From: Bryobacterales bacterium F-183
GTDB lineage: Bacteria > Acidobacteriota > Terriglobia > Bryobacterales > Bryobacteraceae
Reading direction: 5' to 3'
Assembly (NCBI GenBank): GCA_016865505.2
Contig: AP025252.1
Span: 2,542,001 to 2,606,000, forward strand
Length of the DNA stretch: 64,000 nt
The notes under the pieces are model-generated. The model had not been told where the DNA came from, did no database searches, and saw only the letters and a program-made list of their open reading frames with translations. A program made the translations under genes and the position numbers. Positions 52,519-60,765 of the stretch are shown here, piece after piece. How positions within the stretch are numbered: position 1 is the stretch's first letter; each line of letters opens with the position of its first letter.

Positions 52519-52899
52519 ATGAGCGAGCACGTATCTCCCTCTCTTTACGATCAACTTGGCGGCGCTGCCGCCGTCGACGCCGCGGTGGACATCTTTTACC
52601 GCAAGGTTCTTTCTGACGACCGTGTGAGCCACTTCTTTGACGATGTGGACATGGATCGCCAGGCGGCCAAGCAGAAGGCGTTTCTGACAATGGCCTTTGG
52701 CGGGCCGCACAATTACACGGGCGCTGACATGCGCCGTGGACATGCTCACCTTGTCGCGCGTGGGCTGAATGACGGGCACTTTGACACGATCGTCGAACTG
52801 CTGGGCTCGACGCTGGCGGAGTTGAATGTCCCGCAGCCGCTGATTGCCCAGGTGGCGGCGATTGCCGAGTCCACACGCGCGGACGTCCTCAACCGGTAG
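52519..52899 (+). CDS. Group I truncated haemoglobin
   Basis: 126 residues, the usual length for the group. SLYDQLGG at the N-terminus, a B10 Tyr at residue 27 (DIFYRKVL), KQKAFLTMAFGGPHNYTG for the E-helix region and the proximal His at 75 in MRRGHAHLV identify it as a trHbN-type protein. Such proteins can dioxygenate nitric oxide to nitrate when supplied with electrons. The next gene, 2 bases downstream, encodes a flavin/Fe-S reductase, so the pair likely acts as a split flavohaemoglobin. No Shine-Dalgarno is seen and the predicted leader is only a few bases. Confidence 0.92.
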   Translation: MSEHVSPSLYDQLGGAAAVDAAVDIFYRKVLSDDRVSHFFDDVDMDRQAAKQKAFLTMAFGGPHNYTGADMRRGHAHLVARGLNDGHFDTIVELLGSTLAELNVPQPLIAQVAAIAESTRADVLNR

Positions 52900-52901
52900 A
52901 G

Positions 52902-53888
52902 ATGCCATCGATTACGTTTGACGGGCGGGACTGCGAGGTCCTGCCCGGGGAAACTGTACTGGACTGCCTGCTACGGTCCGGGATCGCGGTGCCGCATTCG
53001 TGTAAGGCGGGTGCCTGCCAGAGTTGCCTGATGAAAGCAGGGTCGGCAGCGGGCCTGGCGGATGCGCAGGCCGGGTTGAAAGATACGCTGCGAGCGCAGG
53101 GGTACTTTCTGGCGTGTTCTTTGCGGCCGTTGGAAGATCTGGCTGTAGCGCTGCCGGGTGGCGAGGTTCGTACAGCAGCGCGCATTACGGGGCTTGAGGC
53201 TTTGAACGAGACGGTGCTGCGGGTACGGCTGCGGACCGAGGAGCCTTTCGCGTACTTTGCCGGGCAGTATCTGAGCCTGGTGCGTGAGGACGGGCTGGCG
53301 CGGAGTTATTCGCTGGCGAGCCTGCCGAACGAAGGCGATCTGGAACTGCATGTACGGCGGATTCCGGGTGGCGCGATGAGCGAATGGCTGCATCGCGAGG
53401 CGCCGGAGGGCAACACGGTGTGGCTGCAGGGTCCGGCAGGCAACTGTTTTTATGTTCCCGGGAAGCCTGAGGAGCCGCTGTTACTGGTGGGCACGGGTAC
53501 GGGACTGGCACCGCTGTACGGCATTGTTCGCGATGCGTTGGCGCAGGGGCATACGGGTCCGATCTGGCTGTTTCATGGTGCGCTGACTCCGTCAGGGTTG
53601 TATCTGACGCAGGAACTGCAGCAACTGGCGGAGCGGTATCCCAATCTGCGGTATGTGCGGGCGGCGTTGCGCGACGGCGGTGCGGATGGCGTCGAGAACG
53701 GCGAACTCGATGCCTGTATCCGGGCCAGGCTGCCGAAGCTGGCGGGCTTTAAAGCGTACGTTTGCGGTGATCCGGCGTTGGTAAACTCGTTACGGAAGAA
53801 GCTGTTTTTGGCGGGGGTCGCGTCCAAGGCGATTTACGCTGATGCGTTTCTGCCTTCCGCGTTGCCCGTCGCCTCCGCATGCACCTGA
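52902..53888 (+). CDS. [2Fe-2S]/FAD oxidoreductase, probable haemoglobin reductase
   Basis: 328 residues. The N-terminal ferredoxin domain holds Cys 34, 39, 42 and 72 (SCKAGACQSC and ACSLRP), the plant-type [2Fe-2S] pattern. The FAD-binding part has RSYSLASLPN and the NAD(P)H part has LLLVGTGTGLAPLYG, as in phenol hydroxylase reductase, CDP-6-deoxyglucoseen reductase and Hmp-like modules. It should pass electrons from NAD(P)H to the truncated haemoglobin encoded 2 bases upstream. Its 3' end overlaps the nsrR start by 10 bases. Confidence 0.92.
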   Translation: MPSITFDGRDCEVLPGETVLDCLLRSGIAVPHSCKAGACQSCLMKAGSAAGLADAQAGLKDTLRAQGYFLACSLRPLEDLAVALPGGEVRTAARITGLEALNETVLRVRLRTEEPFAYFAGQYLSLVREDGLARSYSLASLPNEGDLELHVRRIPGGAMSEWLHREAPEGNTVWLQGPAGNCFYVPGKPEEPLLLVGTGTGLAPLYGIVRDALAQGHTGPIWLFHGALTPSGLYLTQELQQLAERYPNLRYVRAALRDGGADGVENGELDACIRARLPKLAGFKAYVCGDPALVNSLRKKLFLAGVASKAIYADAFLPSALPVASACT

Positions 53889-54322
53889 CCCTTCACGCCG
53901 ATTATTCCCTGCGAGTTTTGCTGTACCTGGTTGAGAATCCCGACCGGTTTGTATCGACGGCCGAGATCAGCCGAGCGTACGGCATTTCGCGGCATCACCT
54001 GGTGCGGGTGGTGCACACACTCCACACAAACGGATTTCTTCAGGTTTCTGAGGGGCGGAGCGGCGGCGCAAAGCTGCTGCGGAAAGCGTCAGAGGTACGG
54101 TTGGGCGATGTTATTCGCAAAGCGGAGCCGGGGTTCCGCATGGTGGAATGCTTTGATCTTGAGACCAACACGTGTCCGATCGTGGCGCGGTGCCGGTTAC
54201 GGAAGGTGCTCGGCGAGGCACTGGACTCGTTTTTTGCGGTGCTTGATGGGTACACGCTGGCGGACCTGGCGAGGTCGAAGCCTTTGGTGGAACTTCTGCA
54301 AATTGGTCATCCGGCGCGGTAG
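53879..54322 (+). CDS. nsrR: NsrR-type nitric-oxide-sensing Rrf2 repressor
   Basis: 147 residues. The Rrf2 winged helix (FVSTAEISRAYGISRHHLVR) is followed by VHTLHTNGFLQVSEGRSGG and the Fe-S cluster ligands Cys 91, 99 and 105. The rest (SFFAVLDGYTLADL) closely follows E. coli NsrR (Cys 91, 96, 102); the first spacing here is two residues longer than in that protein. NsrR loses DNA binding when NO attacks its cluster. The gene is last in the operon and an operator-like site covers the promoter, which implies autoregulation. It overlaps the convergent RDD gene by 16 bases. Confidence 0.93.
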   Translation: MHLTLHADYSLRVLLYLVENPDRFVSTAEISRAYGISRHHLVRVVHTLHTNGFLQVSEGRSGGAKLLRKASEVRLGDVIRKAEPGFRMVECFDLETNTCPIVARCRLRKVLGEALDSFFAVLDGYTLADLARSKPLVELLQIGHPAR

Positions 54323-54981
54323 AGGATTTCCACTACATTCCGGACGTACTGTTCATCACCGAGGGATTCGGTGGCCGCGGCCGGAAAGTCTACGAGTTCG
54401 CGGAAGTGGGCGGCGAGGCCGGCGAATACTTTGAGGCGTGCGACGGGATCGAGACGGTCGCGACGGGTGAGAGCTTCAAGGGCGATGGCGGCGACTTCCG
54501 GCGTCACGCGCTGACGTAAACGAGCACACAGGTGTCGATGTTCGAGCAGTGAGTTGTACTTGGAGCCGAGGACGTTGTCGAGGTCCGGGTGGCTGACCTC
54601 GGGGATACGTACAACGACGGTGCTGGCCGCGATGTCGCCCAAGCGCTGCATCCTGGTGTTGAGCAGGCAGGTGATGCCTCCGAGCAGGTAGAACATCGGG
54701 AGTCCGTCGACCAAGCGGAGAAGGTTGCGGATGATGACCTGACTGGGTTCGAGGCGGAGTCCACTGGCATCTACAACGCGGAGTTTGAAGATACGCTTGC
54801 CGAGAGTCTGGCCGTTCAATAGGAGTTCGCAGAGGATCGCGTAGAGGACCATGACGAGGAAGTAGAGCAGCACTTCCACGGCTTGTGCAGTGTCGGGATC
54901 GAGGGCGACGAAGACGTCCCGGATGAGGCCGATGATGCGGTTGGCGGCCGAGATCACGAGCAGGTCCGTGAGCATCGCCAT
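54307..54981 (-). CDS. RDD family membrane protein, start codon unclear
   Basis: 224 residues from the first conventional start (ATG 54981). The RDD fold is shown by hydrophobic helices and GQTLGKRIFKLRVVD. However, the family's normal N-terminus (LPIRTPEGVEF, then LPLAGPLSR) is encoded in the same frame upstream, back to about 55056, where the expected start position reads CTT. No ATG, GTG or TTG is available there, so either a rare start, a sequencing error or a +1 frameshift out of spoIIM (at GCTTGAC) is needed. The extended protein would have about 249 residues. Commonly found next to SpoIIM. Confidence 0.78.
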   Translation of the reverse strand: MAMLTDLLVISAANRIIGLIRDVFVALDPDTAQAVEVLLYFLVMVLYAILCELLLNGQTLGKRIFKLRVVDASGLRLEPSQVIIRNLLRLVDGLPMFYLLGGITCLLNTRMQRLGDIAASTVVVRIPEVSHPDLDNVLGSKYNSLLEHRHLCARLRQRVTPEVAAIALEALTRRDRLDPVARLKVFAGLAAHFRELVDFPAAATESLGDEQYVRNVVEILYRAG

Positions 54982-55051
54982 GAGGCGGCTTAGGGGTCCT
55001 GCGAGGGGGAGCGCGAACTCGACGCCTTCCGGGGTACGGATGGGGAGCGCG

Positions 55052-56065
55052 TCAAGCCTTGCTGCTGTTGTTCTGTTCAGAGTTGGCGCCTCCTTTCCAG
55101 AGGAAGAAGATCAATCCGGCGAACTCGACACAGCCGAAGGCGATCTTGATGCCGTAGGGTACGACGGGCTCGTGGTATTGCGAGAAGAAGGCTTCGACGA
55201 TACCAGCCCAAATCAGGAAGACGCCGGCTCCCGCGATGATGGTCACGATGTCGGGTGCGGCTTCGCGGATGCGCTGGGCGCGGGTGATGCGGCGATCGCC
55301 CCAGCCGATTAACGCATGCGCGATGATGAAGCCGGCCTGGCCTCCCAATAGGATCGCGGGGATTTCGATGACGCCGTGCGGTAGCAGCCAGCCGAGCAGG
55401 AAGATGGTTTGGCCGTCCATCACGTAATCGAAGGCGACGGCTCCGAGGATCACGCCGTTGTAGAAGAGCAGGACGATGGTGCCGAGGCCGTAGCTGATGC
55501 CGAGTCCCATGGTGAAGATGGCGACCTTGGTGTTGTGGGTCATCAGGCTGGCGGAAAAGGTGGTCTTGCGGCCTTCGAGGCGTTTGCCGCGGTCGGCGTT
55601 TTCCTGTGCGACGCGTTCGCTGGGGCGTCCGGTGAGATGGCTGAAGGGCATCAGCGCGGACTTGGCTTCGGGGTCGATGGCCAGGGCGATGACCCCGAAT
55701 AATGCGCCGAGTACCGTAAGGGCGAGCGACATCTGAAAGGCCTGGATACGGCGCCGGAACGTTGTGGGTAGCGTAACGGTGAACCAGCGCCAGGGGTGGA
55801 AGCGGCGGCGTTCGGCCTGGCCGTGGATGATCGAGTAGGCGCGGGAGACGAGCCATTCGAGGTACTGCTTCAACTCGGGTTCGCTGGCGAAGGTGGAGAT
55901 TCGCGAAAGAGCGGAGCCGGTGCGCTGGTAGAGGTAGTGGAACCGCTGCGCTTCGTCGATTGGAAGGCGTAGATCGGGGTCGTTCTCGAAGCGCTTGAGG
56001 ATGGCTTCGAGAGCTTGCCAATGGGGCCGTTCGGCGTTGACGAAGCGCGGCAGGTCGATGAGCAT
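55052..56065 (-). CDS. Stage II sporulation protein M family (SpoIIM-like) membrane protein
   Basis: 337 residues from ATG 56065; the in-frame Arg-rich stretch further upstream is antisense to the amidase gene and rejected. The cytoplasmic N-terminal part is helical; the last about 200 residues hold 5 to 6 helices with the SpoIIM pattern (THNTKVAIFTMGLGISYGLG, YNGVILGAVAFDYV, WLLPHGVIEIPAILLGGQAG). In non-sporulating bacteria such proteins sit beside RDD and MoxR/DUF58 genes and are probably cell-envelope factors. It starts 2 bases after the amidase stop and runs into the RDD gene. Confidence 0.88.
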   Translation of the reverse strand: MLIDLPRFVNAERPHWQALEAILKRFENDPDLRLPIDEAQRFHYLYQRTGSALSRISTFASEPELKQYLEWLVSRAYSIIHGQAERRRFHPWRWFTVTLPTTFRRRIQAFQMSLALTVLGALFGVIALAIDPEAKSALMPFSHLTGRPSERVAQENADRGKRLEGRKTTFSASLMTHNTKVAIFTMGLGISYGLGTIVLLFYNGVILGAVAFDYVMDGQTIFLLGWLLPHGVIEIPAILLGGQAGFIIAHALIGWGDRRITRAQRIREAAPDIVTIIAGAGVFLIWAGIVEAFFSQYHEPVVPYGIKIAFGCVEFAGLIFFLWKGGANSEQNNSSKA

Positions 56066-56067
56066 GG

Positions 56068-57426
56068 TTAGCCGAGGATCGCGGGTCGCTTGACGGGCGC
56101 GATGTTGGCGTCCTCGAGGGCGGCTCCGATGCGGATGATCGTCGCTTCGTCCCACGGCTTGCCGATGATCTGCATGCCCATGGGGAGGTTCGACGGGTCC
56201 ATGCCGCAGGGCAGCGAAAGGGTGGGCAGGCCGAAGAGGTTGGCGGTACGCGCGGGTCGTGTCGTAACTAGGCGGACGTCGTCCTCTACGCCGTCGACGG
56301 TGATGCGGGTTTGGCCGATCTTGGGAGCCGTGGTTGGGGTTCCGGGGGCGAAGAGGCAATCGACCTCGTTCCACACTTTGGCGAACTCGCGCTGGTACTT
56401 GCGACGGAGGCGCTGGGCGTTTAAGAAGTCCACACCGGAGACGAGGCGGCCCTGATCGAGGAGGGCGCGGACGTCCGGTCCGAAAGCGTCGCGACGGTCG
56501 AGGAACGGAGTGAGCGCGGCGGTGGATTCAACGAACTGGATCATGCGGGTGATGGCGTTGATCTCGTCGATGTTGGGTACGGCGACGGGCTTGACTGTCG
56601 CGCCGAGCCAGGCTGCGGCATCTGCCATCTTGCGTACGGCAGCGGCGACTTCGGGCTGTGTGCGTTCGAGAAAGCCGTTGGAGGGAAGGCCGATGCGGAG
56701 TCCTTTGATGGAGGCTGCGCCTTGGGCGGGGATGCTGTTGCGGAGGCTGGAGATCGCTTCGAGGCTGGCGGCGCAGTCGCGCGTGGAGCGGGCGAGGGGG
56801 CCCATGTGGTCCAGCGAGAAGCCGAGGGGGAAGCATCCGTCGCGGGAGACGCGGCCGTAGGTAGGCTTGAGTCCTACGCAGCCGCAGAAGGATGCCGGGA
56901 TGCGGATGGAGCCTCCGGTATCGCTGCCCATCGCCATGAAGCACATGTCCGTTACAACTGCCGCGCCGGAGCCACCGCTGGAGCCGCCAGGGATGCGTTC
57001 GAGGTCGTGCGGGTTGTGGATCGTGCCGAAGTGGGGGTTGTTAGAGGTAATGCCGTAGGCGAGTTCGTGGAGTCCGGTCTTTCCGAGGACCACGGCACCG
57101 GCGGCGGCGAAGTCTTTGACGAGCTTAGCGTCATGATCGGGGACGAAGTTTTCGTAGACCTTGGAGCCGCAGGTGGTGCGGACACCCTTGGTGAAGATGA
57201 GGTCCTTGTATGCGATCGGGATGCCGTGCATGGGACCACGGTCGATGCCTTTGACGAGTTCGGCATCGCGTTCGGCGGCGGCCTTTTCGGCATCGGCGCG
57301 CAGGACGGTGATGAAGGCGTTGACCTTGGGGTTGAGCTTTTCAATCTGCGCGAGGCAGGCGCGAGTGAGTTCGAGCGAGGAGACGCGCTTAGCGCGAAGT
57401 TGGGCGGCGGCTTCTGCGATGAGCAT
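56068..57426 (-). CDS. Amidase signature family enzyme (AtzE/GatA-like)
   Basis: 452 residues. The Ser-cisSer-Lys triad is visible: Lys in HGIPIAYKDLIFTKG, and the two serines within GGSSGGSGAAV and MGSDTGGSIRIPASFCG. Glu/Asp-tRNA amidotransferase subunit A-like enzymes have the same architecture, but GatB is absent. The small GatC/AtzG-like gene lies 6 bases upstream and would act as accessory subunit, as in AtzEG-type biuret hydrolases. It hydrolyses an amide in the cytoplasm; the substrate is unknown. The SpoIIM gene follows after 2 bases. Confidence 0.93.
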   Translation of the reverse strand: MLIAEAAAQLRAKRVSSLELTRACLAQIEKLNPKVNAFITVLRADAEKAAAERDAELVKGIDRGPMHGIPIAYKDLIFTKGVRTTCGSKVYENFVPDHDAKLVKDFAAAGAVVLGKTGLHELAYGITSNNPHFGTIHNPHDLERIPGGSSGGSGAAVVTDMCFMAMGSDTGGSIRIPASFCGCVGLKPTYGRVSRDGCFPLGFSLDHMGPLARSTRDCAASLEAISSLRNSIPAQGAASIKGLRIGLPSNGFLERTQPEVAAAVRKMADAAAWLGATVKPVAVPNIDEINAITRMIQFVESTAALTPFLDRRDAFGPDVRALLDQGRLVSGVDFLNAQRLRRKYQREFAKVWNEVDCLFAPGTPTTAPKIGQTRITVDGVEDDVRLVTTRPARTANLFGLPTLSLPCGMDPSNLPMGMQIIGKPWDEATIIRIGAALEDANIAPVKRPAILG

Positions 57427-57432
57427 CGTGGG

Positions 57433-57612
57433 TTACCGGCCGTCCTCGGCGAAGGGCGAGAACAAGGGGGCGGGATCGTCCTCGGCAGTGAGCGTGGCGG
57501 GGAGTTTGGCGAAGGCGTTGTGGAGCGTGGTGAGCGCAGGGGAGATGGCGTCGAGTTGCGCCTCCGGGATGTCGTAGCCGTTGGCTTGCGCGAGTTTCTT
57601 CCAGTCGGGCAT
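57433..57612 (-). CDS. Small GatC/AtzG-like amidase partner
   Basis: 59 residues from ATG 57612; it is short and could be missed. The sequence MPDWKKLAQANGYDIPEAQL and the PAPLFSPFAEDG end fit the AtzG/GatC-like small subunits found with AtzE-type amidases. It is 6 bases upstream of the amidase start, on the same strand. The divergent acyl-CoA dehydrogenase begins only 25 bases away. Confidence 0.72.
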   Translation of the reverse strand: MPDWKKLAQANGYDIPEAQLDAISPALTTLHNAFAKLPATLTAEDDPAPLFSPFAEDGR

Positions 57613-57637
57613 TGTGTTTAATTTTACAATCGTGAAC

Positions 57638-58792
57638 ATGGCTGTGATTCACGCGCCTTTGACCCAGTTGTCCGATGAAGAATTGATGTTTCGAAATACC
57701 GTACGCGATTTTGCGAAGCGCGAGATTGGGCCGTATGTTCGCGAGATGGACGAGGCGGCGAAGATCCGGCCGGATCTGTACAAGAAGCTGTTTGAGATGG
57801 GGCTGATGTCGATTGACATCCCCGAAGAGTATGGCGGGCAGGGCGGGAGCTTCTTCCAATCCATTTTGGCGATTGAGGAACTAGCGGCCGTGGATCCGGC
57901 GATTTCTGTCGTGGTGGATGTGCAGAATACGCTGTTCAACAACGCGATTCAGCGCTGGGGTACGGCGGAGCAGAAGCAGAAGTGGCTGTCGCGCATTTGT
58001 GTCGATTTGCCGGGGGCTTATGCGCTGTCGGAGGCGGGGTCGGGGTCTGATGCGTTTGCGTTGCAGACTCGCGCTGTCGAGGATGGCGACGACTACGTAC
58101 TGACGGGGCGAAAGCTGTGGATCACCAATGCGGGCGAGGCCGGATTGTTTCTGGTGTTTGCGACTGTGAATCCTGAAGCGGGGTACAAGGGCATCACCGG
58201 GTTTTTGGTGGAACGGGGGACGGCGGGATTTTCCATCGGCAAAAAGGAAGACAAGCTGGGGATTCGCGCATCGTCTACTTGTGAGCTGATTCTGGATGGT
58301 TGCCGGGTGCCGAAGTCGAGTGTGCTGGGCGAGGTCGGCAAGGGGTACAAGATCGCGATTGAGACCTTGAATGAGGGTCGCATCGGGATCGGCGCTCAGA
58401 TGCTCGGTCTAGCGGCGGGAGCGATGCGGCATGCACTGGCGTACGCGAAGCAGCGGAAGCAGTTTGGGAAGGCGATTGCGGAGTTCCAGGGTGTGCAATT
58501 TGAGCTTGCCGAGATGGCGGTGCAGGTAGAGGCGACGCGGCTGATGGTGTACAACGCGGCGCGATTGCGCGATGCTGAACTGCCGTATGTGACCGAGGCG
58601 GCGATGGCCAAGTACCAGGCGTCGATTGTGGCGGAGAACGTTGCGTCGAAGGCGATTGAGGTGCTGGGCGGTGTAGGATTTACAAAGGACTACCCGGTGG
58701 AAAAGCTATACCGGGACGCCAAAATCGGGCGGATTTATGAGGGTACGAGCAATATGCAGCGCGTGACGATTGCCAAGGCGCTGTTGTCGTAA
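57638..58792 (+). CDS. Acyl-CoA dehydrogenase (short/branched-chain type)
   Basis: 384 residues from ATG 57638. Family signatures are present: YALSEAGSGSDAFALQTRA (FAD-binding), WITNAGEAGLFLVFA, RQFGKAIAEFQGVQFELAEM-type segment, VLGGVGFTKDYPVEKLYRDA and the catalytic Glu in RIYEGTSNMQ. GTSNMQ and this layout are typical of butyryl-CoA and 2-methyl-branched-chain dehydrogenases, which pass electrons to ETF in beta-oxidation or Ile/Val breakdown. ETF genes are not in the window. The start is 25 bases from the divergent amidase-partner gene. Confidence 0.95.
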   Translation: MAVIHAPLTQLSDEELMFRNTVRDFAKREIGPYVREMDEAAKIRPDLYKKLFEMGLMSIDIPEEYGGQGGSFFQSILAIEELAAVDPAISVVVDVQNTLFNNAIQRWGTAEQKQKWLSRICVDLPGAYALSEAGSGSDAFALQTRAVEDGDDYVLTGRKLWITNAGEAGLFLVFATVNPEAGYKGITGFLVERGTAGFSIGKKEDKLGIRASSTCELILDGCRVPKSSVLGEVGKGYKIAIETLNEGRIGIGAQMLGLAAGAMRHALAYAKQRKQFGKAIAEFQGVQFELAEMAVQVEATRLMVYNAARLRDAELPYVTEAAMAKYQASIVAENVASKAIEVLGGVGFTKDYPVEKLYRDAKIGRIYEGTSNMQRVTIAKALLS

Positions 58793-58818
58793 CCGAAGGG
58801 AAGGGGAGTGCATCCAAA

Positions 58819-59646
58819 ATGATACGTATGCTGTTGTTCTCCACGACGATCTTGCTGGGTGCGGGGCTGACACTGGCCGCCGCGGAACCGGCCGAGCCTT
58901 CGGAAGCCCGCATCCAGGAGATCATCCTGAAGTTTGCTGCAAAAGAGTCTGAGTTTGCCAAGATCCGCGAAGGGTACACGTGGCGGCAGACGGCGAAGTT
59001 GCAGGAGTTTGACGAGGACGGTACGCCGGGTGGCAAGTGGGAAATGATTTGGGACGTTTCCTTCAATAGCGCCGGGAAGCGTACGGAGAATGTGGTTCGC
59101 GCGCCGATGGCTACGTTGCGCCTGATACAGATGGATCCGGGTGATGAACAGGATTTGCGCAGCACACAGCCATTTGTGCTGACTGCCGAAGAACTGCCGA
59201 ATTACATCGTGCGGTATCTGGGTCGCGAAAACATCGATGAGATCGGTTGCTTTGTGTTTGCCGTGAAGCCGAAGAAGCTGGAGCCGGGCAAGCGGTACTT
59301 CCAAGGTCAGGTTTGGGTGGACGATCGCGATCTTCAGATTGTGAAGAGCTACGGCCGCGGTACGGGTGTTCGCAAGAAGGGCGTCGATTTCCGGTATCCG
59401 AAGTTCGAGACCTATCGCGAACAGATTGACGGCAAGTACTGGTTTCCAACGTACACGATTGCGAACGACATGCTGCAGTTTGACAACGGGCAGAATACGC
59501 GCGTGAAGCAGACGGTACGGTACGACGACTATAAGCAGTTCAAGGCTGAGTCCAACATCATCTTTGAGAATGTGGAGTCGACGTTGAAGCCGGGAGATCC
59601 GGTGGAGCCGGCCAAGCCTAAGCCGACATCGCCTGCCAAGCCGTAA
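58819..59646 (+). CDS. Exported protein of unknown function, LolA-like pattern
   Basis: 275 residues with a signal peptide (MIRMLLFSTTILLGAGLTLA). The body is a beta-rich segment with YTWRQTAKLQEFDEDG, RYFQGQVWVDDRDLQIVKSY and GKYWFPTYTIANDML, similar to outer-membrane lipoprotein-sorting protein-like domains found widely in Acidobacteria. The C-terminus is a Pro/Lys-rich tail with no further domain. It likely sits in the periplasm. It lies 26 bases after the acyl-CoA dehydrogenase and 11 bases before the DinB-like gene; function unknown. Confidence 0.72.
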   Translation: MIRMLLFSTTILLGAGLTLAAAEPAEPSEARIQEIILKFAAKESEFAKIREGYTWRQTAKLQEFDEDGTPGGKWEMIWDVSFNSAGKRTENVVRAPMATLRLIQMDPGDEQDLRSTQPFVLTAEELPNYIVRYLGRENIDEIGCFVFAVKPKKLEPGKRYFQGQVWVDDRDLQIVKSYGRGTGVRKKGVDFRYPKFETYREQIDGKYWFPTYTIANDMLQFDNGQNTRVKQTVRYDDYKQFKAESNIIFENVESTLKPGDPVEPAKPKPTSPAKP

Positions 59647-59657
59647 ACTGGTTGCTG

Positions 59658-60197
59658 ATGACCAAGCGACTTTTGTGGATGGTGCTGGCGATTGCGCCGG
59701 TGGCTGCGTACGGGCAGACGACCTGGATGAAGGCTGTCAACGGGCAATACGAACGGTACAAGCTGAATCTGAACGAGACCGCGCAGGCAATGCCTGAAGG
59801 TGAGTACGAGTTCAAGCTGACACCGGCGCAACGTCCGTTTAGCGGCTGGATTGAGCATACGGCGGTGATGCTGTATGGCGCGTGCGCGAACATCCAGGGT
59901 GTAGCGGCGCCTGAGGCATCGAAGCACGTGGAGCATGCGAAGGGGAAGGAAGCGTTGTCGAAGGCGCTGGCGGAATCCTTTGCGTACTGCGACGGGGCGA
60001 TTGCGAAGCTAGACGCTACGAAGGCCGAGCAGGAGATTGTGATCGGGACGCGCAAGGTGGTTCCGGCAACGGTGCTGGTGAACCTGATCGCGTCGCTGAA
60101 TGAGCATTACGGCAATCTCGTGGGGTACATGCGGACGAAAGGAATCGTGCCGCCGACTACCGCCCGGGCGAATGCCGCGTCTCAGAAGAAGAACTAA
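59658..60197 (+). CDS. Exported DinB-fold protein
   Basis: 179 residues from ATG 59658 (a TTG two codons upstream is less likely). A signal peptide (MTKRLLWMVLAIAPVAAYGQ) precedes a four-helix DinB/YfiT-like bundle with His residues placed for a metal: WIEHTAVMLYGACAN and LNEHYGNLVGYMRTKG. Most DinB-fold thiol transferases are cytoplasmic; this exported form is seen in Acidobacteria. Its stop directly precedes the ATG of the thioredoxin-like gene. Confidence 0.8.
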   Translation: MTKRLLWMVLAIAPVAAYGQTTWMKAVNGQYERYKLNLNETAQAMPEGEYEFKLTPAQRPFSGWIEHTAVMLYGACANIQGVAAPEASKHVEHAKGKEALSKALAESFAYCDGAIAKLDATKAEQEIVIGTRKVVPATVLVNLIASLNEHYGNLVGYMRTKGIVPPTTARANAASQKKN

Positions 60198-60761
60198 ATG
60201 ATGATTTCGACGAAGGTTTTTGGTGCTGCGCTTTTGGCGCTGGCTGGTATGATTGCGCAGGGGCAGACGATTCCTCGTCCTGCACCGCCGTTTTCCATCG
60301 ACCTGGTGACCGGCAAGAAGATCTGGCTGACTGACTATAAGGGCAAAGTGGTTGTTTTTGCGGGTGTTCTGACGACTTGCCCGCATTGCCAGAATACGAC
60401 GCGCACCTTGAGCATGATCGCCAATGAGTACGCGAATAAAGGCGTACAGATTCTGGCGGGGACGCTGGATACGGAAGGTGAAATTCCGACCAAGGCGTTT
60501 ATCGCGCAGTACAAACCCACGTTTCCAGTGGGTGTGTCGGACAACATCAAGATCATGAAGTTTGCCGACTGGAGCCCGATGCAGAGGTCGTATGTGCCGT
60601 ACATGTTCTTTATCGACAAGAAGGGACAGATACGGGCGCAGTATATGGGCAACGATCCGTTCTACAAGGACGAAGCGTTGAACATACGGAAGATGCTGAA
60701 TCAGCTGATTGCCGAGGGTGGCGCGCCTCCTGCCGCCGCCGCTGCTCCCAAGAAGAAGTAA
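60198..60761 (+). CDS. TlpA/AhpC-type thioredoxin-like protein, exported
   Basis: 187 residues with a signal peptide (MMISTKVFGAALLALAGMIA). The thioredoxin fold has the redox motif CPHC in VLTTCPHCQNTTRTLSMIAN, and the chain continues with YVPYMFFIDKKGQIRAQYMG containing the cis-Pro loop. It acts as a periplasmic disulfide reductase or peroxidase-like protein. It directly follows the DinB-like gene. The C-terminus is Pro/Ala/Lys-rich and overlaps nothing, since the next gene starts 4 bases later. Confidence 0.88.
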   Translation: MMISTKVFGAALLALAGMIAQGQTIPRPAPPFSIDLVTGKKIWLTDYKGKVVVFAGVLTTCPHCQNTTRTLSMIANEYANKGVQILAGTLDTEGEIPTKAFIAQYKPTFPVGVSDNIKIMKFADWSPMQRSYVPYMFFIDKKGQIRAQYMGNDPFYKDEALNIRKMLNQLIAEGGAPPAAAAAPKKK

Positions 60762-60765
60762 GCCC

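Noticed and set aside
56066-56374. Upstream extension of SpoIIM with an Arg/His-rich N-terminus
   Set aside because: It is the amidase gene read in another frame, and its composition is that of a shadow frame.
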